Source of the DNA: Suillus spraguei
Lineage: Eukaryota > Basidiomycota > Agaricomycetes > Boletales > Suillaceae
DNA: 64,000 bases
Direction of reading: 5' to 3'
Assembly: GCA_016800925.1 (NCBI GenBank)
Contig: JABCPU010000104.1
Span: 1 to 64,000 of the forward strand
The notes under the pieces are model-generated. The model was not told where the DNA came from, searched no databases, and saw only the letters and a program-made list of their open reading frames with translations. The position numbers were made by a program, and so were the translations under genes. Within the stretch, counting starts at the first letter, position 1. Every line of letters starts with the position of its first letter. Of this stretch, positions 55,358 to 64,000 are shown piece after piece.

Positions 55358-57240
55358 ATGTGCACCAACGATCACAACCACCCTCCGCCTGCACCTGTCA
55401 AAGCTCCAGAAGCTATCAAAGCTACTTTCTACAAGTTGCTGCTCACACTCAGCTGGAAACTTGCTGACGCAACACCACGTCGTATTTTACTTGACTCTGC
55501 ATTCATACAAGGTCTATGCTCACCTGACTTGGAAGGAAACCCGCAAACCCACACACACTGCCAGACCTTCACCCATCTCTTGGGAACCCTGGCCATGCTC
55601 GGCGCCTCATCAACACCTTGCGGTTTCATGAATTTCCAAGTGGAACAGGATTCACAGGTGCTATTCACTTGGCAACAAAATACGATCTTTTGCCTCTCGA
55701 TGAGCGCTATGTTCGTTGTGCGGAGATGCACCAGCTATCTGCCAAATCAGCATCAAATCTATCTGCGGCCACTACATCAACTTCGATTAATAGTCTTCGG
55801 TTGGTCACTTGCATGACAAAGCGGATGTCATGGCGTCTGATGCAAGCAAAACGACTCTCAATTGACACTTCATTCAAACGTGTACATGGCTGGCAGGAAT
55901 TTGAATTCGAGTCTTGGGACACTGCCCACATGAAATATAAGTTCAATAGTACGAGATTGTTGTTTGCTAATGACTGTGACCATCTATTGCAGCTGTTATC
56001 GGTGCTCGAGCATTCACGACATCTCAATCAGCACAAGCACAATTTATCCTCTTCCAATGAATATTTGAGATTGCCTGTGCAGACACAGGTTGTGCTGTTC
56101 AGTTTCAATACATGCATGGAGAAGGGATTCAAACGATCATTGCTGACGGACATAAAGGTCAAGGTCTCGGTAAGTACATTTTCTCGCAATCTGAGTCGAT
56201 ATCAATTCTGATTTGACTATGTTCAACAGGCCTAGGTATGTGTTGTGTATACCTGTGTAAAGACTCGATCCAGGCCTGTCGCTATGACGCTACTGCTCTA
56301 CTTTATGACCTGGATCCATACGAACACCTGCGCCGCTTCTACCGTCTATGTCTCGCACACTACAAACGCAATATCCGTGGCCTCCGTGGTCAGATTCCAA
56401 AAGACGTGGAAATTGCCACGTTGACTATTGCATCAGCGGAGCCTCATCCTGACCTGCAGGGAACATTGAAGATGATAAAGAAAGGTGGAAAAAAGGCTGC
56501 AGGTTCGTGATATTTTCTGATTCATGCTTTGATGTATTTCTAAGGCAAGATTACTGGTGGCAGCGTGGCTTAAAGATAACAGCAAAGGCACAAAGTTTGC
56601 GCTACCAGCACTCTATCAGCCCAACAGTCTTATTCCGCTTGAAATCTGGAAGGCTTCACCAACTACTACCAACGGCAACGAGCAAGCACACAGGAATATT
56701 AATCGTGATGGTGTTGGTCTTACGCTGTTGGGAGGAATTATGCGAGGATTTCACTACGACACGAACATCTGCGCTAGTCTGGACCTTTTCGACGCATTTG
56801 GCATCAACTCTACTGACCATCTATCTACCCATGCTTACCGTGCAAAACGAGCTCTTGCTCGACAAGGTAAGCAATACTAGTATATTCAGGTTACTATCTA
56901 GAATACTCACATGGGTTTCAGTTATATACGTAAAATCTTTGCCCTCGGAAGGCAACACAAGCTTCGCATGTGTCGGTCTCACCCTTCCTTCTGTCGAGGC
57001 CCAATCTCCCAACTCGTTACTGACACCCAGTTCCACTGTCATCCCGGTATCGATAATCATCACTCTTACTTACGCACTAACTGCTGGTGCACGTGTCACA
57101 GATCATCGAGCTCGTTCCCCATCTTTTAGTGCCGCACTTTCTACCACGTCCATAGTACATCTCCATATTTCTCCCACTCGAGACCAACTAAGCACTTTCA
57201 GCTCCTTACAAGGAGCTGTAGAGTAGCGGACCATGAATGA
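55358..57240 (+). pseudogene. Transposase-like protein, repetitive mushroom family (frame changes)
   Basis: The pieces read in order like a large protein found in many copies in mushroom genomes and probably derived from a DDE/MULE-type transposase. They include YVRCAEMHQLSAKS, AKRLSIDTSFKRVHGWQEFE and FESWD (the DTSFKRV stretch resembles the first catalytic Asp region), LGMCCVYLCKD-like sequence, YEHLRRFYRLCLAHYKRNIR and GLRGQIPKDVE. The final block is LPALYQPNSLIPLEIWKASP, then TTNGNEQAHRNINRDGVGLT, LLGGIMRGFHYDTNICASLD and FGINSTDHLSTH. Frame changes occur near 55660, 56190-56230 (possibly an intron) and 56510-56560 (an intron with GTTCGTGA-type start or a lesion). After 56880 the sequence loses similarity. 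The class is uncertain, but a repeat-derived ORF is likely. Confidence 0.55.
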
Positions 57241-58262
57241 TACAATGCCTGATAATGCAATTTTTATTAATGGTTTGAATACTACAACATGTGTGACGCA
57301 ATGATGAAAGTATTTCGATGATGCCTTTGGCATAGTATAGAAGGTGGCATTGAGGTGTTGAAAGTTGAAGGGGTGAATGAGATCCAGGGAGGCGAGATTG
57401 TTGCGGCTGCAGCGAATTTGTGATACGGTGAATAAAACGACTCGGAGATGTCATGGCAGGAGCAGCGGACGCAGTGTTGGCCGTGGAGGCAGGATAGTAA
57501 GTAAGAAACGGCCACGTCAGCGCTACAATTGTAGAGTATTGTCTTGATGGGCTCCTCGGGGTCTTGTATAGGGAGCAATTGCTCGTATTTTGAAGAGACG
57601 CAACTTCCGGGAGTCGGATGAGTAACAAAGGACGGGTCACTCCTCTGTAGCAATCCACAGTGAGATAACTGTCGCCACAAAGCTTCATTCGGGGATAAGC
57701 GCTAAATAAGCGGGAAGGAATCCCGTGATCCGAGTCGCGCCAATCTTTAAGTCTACAGTGTACTTTTATATTCTTGTCTCACATGGAATCATGTCAATTT
57801 TTTAATGTGCCACGTACATTCAGTTACCATTGTGCGCATATCCCCGGAGAATAATATCCGCAAGATATGGCTAGATAGAGTATTTGACTTCAGCGGTTTG
57901 TCATGGGCAATTGCCAGCAGTACTAATAGGGTGAGTCGACTTCAGAGTTGACCAGGTTACCTGGTTGGAGTCTGGTATGATGGTGTTATGAAAACGAATC
58001 TTCTTGGGTATGTAGACCTCTCTGCCAGTATCACACAAGCTGCTTTGGTAAAATAGCCCAGAAACATTTTACACTGCACAGCATGAGACAGCCAAGAACA
58101 GGTGAATTTCACCTTCAAATTCACGCCGGAGTCAGCACGGGTCGCTCTTATCAAGTGCTGATCACTAAATATTAACCGCAAATATAGCATATGCACTAAG
58201 CAGGTAATCTCCTTGTGATACTACATATGGCAATTAACTACGGAATGAACATCGAAAGGTGA
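57241..58262. other. Gene-free interval
   Basis: Minus-strand frames of 132-160 residues (57206-57688) are Ser/Thr/Pro/His-rich and show no domain; probably chance frames. Nothing else is supported. Confidence 0.3.
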
Positions 58263-58333
58263 AAGTTGCGAGGCAACTTGGGCACTGGCCCAGTGCGGCG
58301 ATACTGCCAGTTCAACTGGCAGTATCGCCGCAC
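58263..58333. repeat. Three adjoining perfect palindromes
   Basis: AAGTTGC-GAG-GCAACTT (58263-58279), GCACTGG-C-CCAGTGC (58282-58296), and a 41-nt palindrome (58293-58333) with 20-nt arms beginning GTGCGGCGATACTGCC around a single central C. The second and third overlap by four bases. No open frame is involved. Could be a fold-back element, an RNA hairpin or a protein-binding site. Confidence 0.85.
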
Positions 58334-60307
58334 GGAGGCAGTTTGGGACGTTGATACACTGTTGTCGTCGGAGGGTGTAGCGTCTATCTTAGATTATATT
58401 TTTGCCATGATCTTGAACTACTCTTCTAAGAACACGCGAAAACACTCAAAACAATTCTGCTGATTTTTGCCATTCTGCTAAATATCGTTCTGCCGTTTTT
58501 TTGGCAGAACTCGCCCCAAAATATTTCTGCCCACAGCACTACTCATTAGGGCGTTTTTGCGAAGGTTTTTATGGCTTAGTCGTAATGTAAAACAAGGCTC
58601 CACTGAGTCCACTTGATGCGTGAAGATGTTGATTCGAAGATACCAAATCAAACGACTTTAAGTTAACATTGTAAGTTTGTACCTAGTAACTGTTCCGTCT
58701 GATGCTACTGCATCTGTCAAGTCCTCGTCGAACATGAACGACCAACAACAGCCTCTCCTTCAACCACTCCTGGCCCTTCAAACCGTCTCCACTAAATTTA
58801 TCCACACTGTTGCTATCACAACATTATCACAGAAGAACCCTGATCTAGTGCCTTTGACTCACGCAGCATTCATCAAGAGATAGCGCAAAGAGGATGACGA
58901 AGACAAAGAACGGCCATGCCCCTGTCAGGGTGGCAAGCGCATTTCTGAAACTTACCTGATGTCGCTGCGAAATTGAGAATCATTGTGGCATTTTCGGTGA
59001 GCATCATGCAGATTCACTGGTAGCGAGTTAAAGTTAACACATGATAATGTACTATGATGGAGGAGGCTCCCAGAATACATCAGCATCATCTCCGGTCCCA
59101 GATGTAGAAAATTGGGAGACTCGATTGGGTTTAATGTGAGCCATCATGTCATTGATCCACGACGGCTGAGTGCTAGTTGCATGAGGATGTGTTCTGAGAC
59201 TCAGACATAGTAGCAAGTTGCGGTACAAGTAGGAAAAAGCCCACTCACTTTTATCATCGCGAGTCTGGTGACGTAGTAGAACCGGGCATACATGGTACAC
59301 ATCATATTTAATAGAGAAGGTTTGCTGCATACATCATCGTCATCGTTGTGCGGGGTTCAAAATGAAAACCTTCAAAAACACCTATCGAGGCCCCAATAAG
59401 TTCGCGACAAGTTTACTGTCTGTCCCAATTAACATATAATGTCATTTATTTCAGAACATACCTACAGTTGTGATTCGCCATGCTGATTATCTGCCATGGG
59501 TTCTCGTTTCGGTGTTTCATGGTGCGCAACGGTTTTAAATTTAGTTTTAAATATATTCACTTGTCACCTAGGTTTGACATTCATGCTTCCTGCTGCTATG
59601 TCCTCTGCATGTCGTGCTGACGGTTCGTTGAAAGATGCCAGCGAGATAGAGTGGTATTTTTTCTTATAAATTTTGTGATTTTTTTGGGAATTGAAATATA
59701 AATATAGGGTTCGACGGTTCGAGCGCGTTCTGAACTCGAACCGGACCCTTCTGAACGCGTTCGCAGGCGTCCGGTCCACGGCTCAGCCTCCTTGCCTGAA
59801 CCTAACCAATGGTCAGGTTCGGGGTTCGCAAATATCGGGCAATGAACATGACCGACGGACTTCGGCAGCCCTAGGGCCCAGTTGGACATACCATTTTCGC
59901 CGAAACAAACTTTGTCATTCATTGCTGGGACGAGTGAGGCAAAAGCGGTTATCTCGACGACTTCTGTTACCCCAGTTGACCGGAAAGCGAGTCATGGCAG
60001 GGCAGTTAGGAACGCGATCATTTGCCACAAGGCCCCTACTAACATGACAAAGCGATCGGCGGACCAGTGGGGGGTACGACCAACACTGGGACATTTGCGG
60101 TCTTAGTGATTGGTAACGCAGGGCACAGGTGTCCTTTAGACTAGATAGAAGTGTCCAACGTAGGATAGATTTATCCCACATGAACATGAATTTGATTGAA
60201 GGAATAAAATAAAGCGGCAAAGCGATAAACATTTTAGGCTCCTGTTCTACTAGTAGTATCACAAAATTCACAGCGATCTAAACTGCATTGGATCCCATTG
60301 CCGTCTG
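58334..60307. other. Gene-free interval with a degenerate EPNR-type stretch
   Basis: No supported gene over nearly 2 kb. Around 59690-59870 both strands have frames rich in Arg, Glu and Pro (for example FERVLNSNRTLLNAFAGVRS), a low-complexity pattern. The rest is featureless. Confidence 0.35.
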
Positions 60308-60445
60308 GGCCACGTATGCGTTGACAATTTGGTGGCTCCCTGAGTGAATGCCACTGAACGGGTTTCCGTCTCAATTCTGCCGGTATTTCGTGAGTTTATG
60401 TCCAAGACACGACTTGACACCCAGAGTGTCCTGTAAGGTATAAAA
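60308..60445 (+). promoter_or_regulatory. Conserved promoter of micro-exon gene 3
   Basis: GGCCACGTATGCGT at 60308-60321, a GTCTCAATTCTGCC element at 60368-60381 and TATAAAA at 60439-60445, 65 nt before the ATG. Confidence 0.75.
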
Positions 60446-60503
60446 TAGACAGCACCAACAATCAAGTTGCAGACAACCTCTCTACAAGTGGAATCAACTC
60501 ATC

Positions 60504-61068
60504 ATGTTCATCCGCCTCTCTACTCCTTTCGTTATGCTCCTCAGCCTGACGGCCCTTGCCAGCGCTGGAGTGCCAGTAAGCCTCTCCTCGCATCAAATCT
60601 TGTCATATTGTCATACGACGTCCGCAGCTTCCTCGTTCTGATGTCGACAAGCGTGACACCTTTGTTATAGTAAGCCCCGTTTTGCACCGAATCTTAGCAC
60701 GTCAAACTCACCGTCTGATGAATGCAGTCCGGAACTTTCGCAAAACAGCCGGATGCCCGCGTAAGCCTTGTTTTGTTTTGCGCCGAACATTTAAGACTCA
60801 CTATGTGTTGTGCGCAGGCTACCCGGATGGCCCGCGTAAGCCTTGTTTCGCAGCGAATGTTTCAAACTTATCATGATGATGTCTGCAGTCCGAGACTTTC
60901 AAGGAGCAACCCGATGCCCGCGTAAGTCTTGCTTTTTTTTGCACCGAACGTTCAAAACTCATTGTGTGATATACAGGGCGAGCCTATCCCGGTAGCCCGC
61001 GTAAGCCTTTTTTTGTGCCAACCTTTCAAAAACTAATCATATGGTGCATCCAGGCTACCTCAAAGTAA
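60504..61068 (+). CDS. Micro-exon secreted small protein, gene 3
   Basis: Seven exons, all phase 0 and multiples of three: 60504-60575 (signal peptide MFIRLSTPFVMLLSLTALAS then AGVP), 60628-60669 (LPRSDVDKRDTFVI), 60728-60760 (SGTFAKQPDAR), 60818-60835 (ATRMAR, 18 nt), 60889-60921 (SETFKEQPDAR), 60977-61000 (GEPIPVAR), 61054-61068 (ATSK and TAA). Total 237 nt, 78 residues. Four consecutive exons end in Ala-Arg just before GTAAG, and exon 2 has a KR dibasic site, so proteolytic release of short peptides is plausible. Introns are 52-58 nt, GT-AG, with the family sequence. This is the cleanest gene of the family; no stop or frameshift is needed. The function is unknown. Confidence 0.8.
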
Positions 61069-61329
61069 CCAGGCGCGCCTAAGCCTTGTTGTATGCGGGG
61101 AGTCTCCGGAAATAGACTATACAGGAGAAGTTGGAAGGAGTATGAAATAGAATATAGACAGCGCTCACAACGATACGAAGAAGGTTTAGATTTAAATGTC
61201 AGATATATTTTTGTTTGCATGTTTGAGTCCGCGCATATATCGAACTTGTGTAAATATGTGGAACCAACGTGGGTGAAGCTCACCTTGCCCATCCGAACCA
61301 TGGTAATCCTCATGCACTTATAGTTGTCC

Positions 61330-62740
61330 TTAGCTACTTCGCAGAATGATTTTGTTAACAGGGAATCTTGAAGTGGCTATGCGAGTGTCGGTCCTGGCCA
61401 AGGAGCACCAGGTGCTGGATGTCAAACAATGGGGGCCTGTGAGATATCGCACTTGGAGGCTCTCAGCATGGTTGAGGTTGAGCAGCTGAATGGCATCGAT
61501 GTCTCTTTGTATTCGCTCTGGATTGGAGAACCGATATCCACGAAGACAGACTCTGGGAAATGTAGATTGCAGCACGAGTTGCGATGGTAGCCTAGAGTGA
61601 GCTATGGCGTAATTTATACGATTACTGCCCGATCCGCCATCACAGTTGTGTATTTTGCAGCAATCGAGCCATTGCTTTCCTAGGACAGCAAGAAGACTCA
61701 GCATAGGGCTCATGTATGTACTCGAGTGCGTCAAAAGTTGGAAGAAAAGTGGCCAGTTGAAAGAGAAAGAATCGTTGGCCTAGGCTATAGAGAAATCATA
61801 CGGTGTGATGTGTGATAAGTTGGACCGAAATAGCGTTTGCAGGCCGAAACTTTCACGAAGCAACCTGATGCCCGCGTGAGCCTTGTTCCTCCTTTTTTCG
61901 TACACCAGGGATTGGATTAAAGGATGGTAGGGATGGCTGAGGAAAAACGCATTTGGAACAAACAATCAGGATGTATCAGAGACACCAAGATGGTGACAAT
62001 ATAGTAAATGAAGTCGCAAGCAGTTTTTGAAACGATGAGAATGGACGTGATCCGTTGCTGCGGTCATGTCGCAGCTCCAGGGGACATACCAAACAGAAAC
62101 AAGGAGGTCTTGAGAGGGTTTGGGAATGACTGCAGCACGGCTTCAAACCACTGTATTTCTAGCCCTTGAAACTTGCGGTGCCCTTGCTCCCTTGCTTGCA
62201 CTGCTCTTCAAGCGATCCTCCACTGTATTGGAGTATCTTGTGGTCATTCAACCATTACTTGCCCAGGACGAACGCCAAAGGCAGCAAGAAGAGTGAGCTC
62301 AAGGCTTGTGTAGGCAATCACCTGCGTCGAGAAATTGGAAGAAGAGTAGTTGGCGGAAGGAGAAAGGCTGGGCTGGGCTACAGATGGACCATCGAGCGTG
62401 ATTTGAACAACTGGACCAACTGACTGAGGTTGGTGATATCAACCAGATTCGGCTACATCGCAATGATGAATACAGTATTAGCAGCGGAAAAAACAGGCAA
62501 CATAAAAACGCATAATATTTCACAAATGAAAAGATCAATACTATATCCATAGTCATTTTACAAGTCGCCACCGAAAACTTTTTCGTATGAGGCCCAAAAC
62601 TTAGAGCGAACGTCATTTACTCTCTCCTCGGCAATTGTTGGTATCTGCAGGTTGTCGATAATCTGATGGAGAAGACAGACGTGAAGCTCTGAACCAACGC
62701 ATTTAATTCCTACGCGTTATAACGCCGTCATTGAACGAGT
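61330..62740 (-). pseudogene. Degraded DUF6535 membrane protein copy 3
   Basis: Minus-strand traces include TIAEERVND-type and SKFWASYEKVF near 62640-62580, FSAANTVFIIAM near 62490-62450, and a GGSLEEQCKQG stretch near 62220-62190. Others are IPGV and ASLVYPDS-like remnants near 61980-61890, and YMSPMLSLLAVLGKQWLDCC at about 61712-61650. Frame changes and stops are frequent. A stray micro-exon of the secreted family lies inside it at 61843-61875, on the opposite strand. Confidence 0.6.
61836..61912 (+). pseudogene. Orphan micro-exon unit inside DUF6535 debris
   Basis: TTTGCAG, then a 33-nt exon (61843-61875) reading AETFTKQPDAR, then GTGAGCCTTGTT and a pyrimidine-rich stretch ending TACACCAG. 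The exon is nearly the same as SETFKEQPDAR and SGTFAKQPDAR of gene 3, and the flanks are the family acceptor and donor. No neighbouring units are present, so a single exon with splice sites appears to have moved here. Confidence 0.7.
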
Positions 62741-63025
62741 ACTCACTCAAATTCATCTTTTGCTGCTGTGGTTGTTTGCTTTGTTATCCGTGGTACCCAC
62801 TTTGAAAAGTTTGAGGTGGTGTTCGAGATAGCAGTGACGATCGAGTAGACACACAAAATAGCACTGGAGAGTCGAGACACTAAATGATGTGTAGCACATC
62901 ATGCATTGCGGCAAACTTGATGGTGTACACAGTTAATGGCGGGAAAACGGCCTTATGTGGCATTATGTGATATGATGCGATACCCACGCTGTTTTCCGAC
63001 TGTCCTTTTGGGCCGTTAACCTTAC

Positions 63026-63300
63026 ATGTTGGACATGGCCCTTTTCATGGGTGTTTACTCCCGTTTTATCTATCCTTTGGTCCAACTTATATACATCACA
63101 CTATATGGTCCCTCTCGTCCAAGCCAACGATTCTCTCGCATTCAATTGACTACACCCCTTCAAACATCTGAACGGCAGTCGATTGCGTACATGAGCCCCG
63201 TGCTCAGTCTTCCTGCTGCCTTCGACGCTGTCCTGGGAAAGATGGCTCGATTTCTATAAGAGACGCCGTTATGATGATGGATTAGCCAGCAATCGTATAA
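63026..63300 (+). pseudogene. DUF6535 fragment copy 4
   Basis: A plus-strand frame reads VQLIYITLYGPSRPSQ, IAYMSPVLSLPAAFDAVLGK, then (after a frame change) FYKRRRYDDGLASNRI, matching the DUF6535 core. It ends quickly; the sequence that follows to 63663 has an open frame (101 residues) without recognisable motif. Confidence 0.6.
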
Positions 63301-63714
63301 ACTGCGTCATAGCTCACTTCTGGCTACTTTCCAACGACTACCATCGCAACTCGTGCTGTGATCCATGTTTCCAAATTCTCAGAGGCTGGTTTGGTTGCTA
63401 TGACCTCAGAGAACTCGTTCGAGAACCTCAGATATTTTGGCACGTTGCGCATCGGCCATGCGGCAATTCGATGGACTGATAACTTTGAGCTTGAATTCTT
63501 AACACGCGGTCCATGGGCCTGGTTCCTACACTCAAGATCATCGTGCGAACAGGTCTTCTCGGCATGTACACGTCTATTCCGCTGTTCTCTATGGAATCTT
63601 AACATAGTCGTACTCGGATCATTATTTACTTCTCGACTGACTCGCTCAAGTTCAACTTCCTAGTGACTTCGCTTATACTTCATCCAACTCCTACTATATT
63701 TATTGCTCGGTCCG

Positions 63715-63972
63715 TCATCCTTCCTTTTGACTTGGTGTACTGAGGTGGTTTTGAAGGTGAGGTATCGTGCATGCGTCGCTTGCTAAGAGCGTGTTGCTAT
63801 GTTCGTGCCTCTGATCACTCCCGGAATGCTGCTGAGCCGTCAAGGAAGACAGGAGGCTATTAAGGCGCCTGTTGGTACTGGATCGAGCTCCGAGGGAAGG
63901 GACGGAAGATGTCTTGGTAGATGGACGGGATGAAGATTTCGGTATTCCACCAGCAATTTTGGGAATAAGCAA
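63715..63972 (-). CDS. Serine-rich hypothetical protein at the window edge
   Basis: A minus-strand frame of 85 residues beginning MLIPKIAGGIPKSSSRPSTK, rich in Ser, Arg and Thr, as in disordered N-termini. It may continue by splicing, or begin upstream beyond the window edge. Unrecognised. Confidence 0.25.
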   Translation of the reverse strand: MLIPKIAGGIPKSSSRPSTKTSSVPSLGARSSTNRRLNSLLSSLTAQQHSGSDQRHEHSNTLLASDACTIPHLQNHLSTPSQKEG

Positions 63973-64000
63973 GGATGGTGAGATTTTTGTAATGTATTAG

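Noticed and set aside
57206..57688. Two overlapping minus-strand frames of 132 and 160 residues
   Set aside because: They overlap in different frames, are low-complexity in Ser/Thr/His/Pro, and show no splice or domain support.
59596..60047. Open frames on both strands around the EPNR-rich segment
   Set aside because: Low-complexity sequence gives open frames on both strands; no start context or family supports either.

Overview
The window looks like a gene-poor, repeat-rich stretch of an Agaricomycete (Basidiomycota) genome. Coding regions are split by GT-AG introns of about 45-60 nt. The families present are typical mushroom families: NACHT-WD40 proteins, DUF6535 membrane proteins, cerato-platanin, a GH131-type glucanase, a polyporopepsin-type aspartic protease and a WD40 protein with a basic tail that is common in Boletales. 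A Boletales origin is plausible, but this is an inference.

Layout. 1-2.2 kb: debris of a tyrosine-recombinase element and a copied 3' end of the cerato-platanin locus. 3-18.7 kb: three related seven-bladed NACHT-WD40 genes (two minus, one plus), all broken by frameshifts and/or stops, with a DUF6535 gene between them. 18.9-20.2 kb: an intact PP6/Sit4-type phosphatase. 20.9-26.5 kb: secreted proteins (cerato-platanin, GH131, A1 protease). 28.2-29.1 kb: a polysaccharide-lyase-14 pseudogene. 30-31.8 kb: WD40 protein. 32-36.6 kb: a truncated folate-synthesis (FolB) fragment and Misato/DML1 with a decayed upstream duplicate. 36.7-38.2 kb: F-box protein. 39.4-40 kb: four tandem tRNA-like units. 40.4-41.6 kb: a dioxygenase-like gene. 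42.3-43.8 kb: a conserved hypothetical gene. 44.5-46.1 kb: DUF6535 debris and a decayed minus-strand micro-exon array. 48.5-52.5 kb: an intact 14-exon trehalose synthase/phosphatase-type gene (932 aa). 55.4-57.2 kb: a transposase-like ORF. 58.3 kb: a triple palindrome. 61.3-63.3 kb: more DUF6535 debris.

The most unusual system is a family of small secreted-protein genes at 46.4, 53.3 and 60.5 kb, with a decayed fourth copy on the minus strand at 45.4-46.1 kb. Each begins with a near-identical signal-peptide exon preceded by a shared 14-nt promoter block and TATA box. Each then continues as an array of tiny exons (18-42 nt, all multiples of three, phase 0) separated by 49-58-nt introns. The introns are more alike than the exons they separate. 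One locus (53.3 kb) has eight copies of an LEPDPGK exon, duplicated as exon pairs with dibasic junctions. This resembles the micro-exon genes of parasites and the repeat precursors of fungal secreted peptides, and I do not recognise it as a described fungal family.

Single-base frameshifts are frequent in the NACHT-WD40, secreted and duplicated genes. The phosphatase, F-box and trehalose genes are clean over thousands of bases. The damage therefore looks biological and selective rather than a uniform sequencing problem, although several lesions lie in C/G runs and should be checked.
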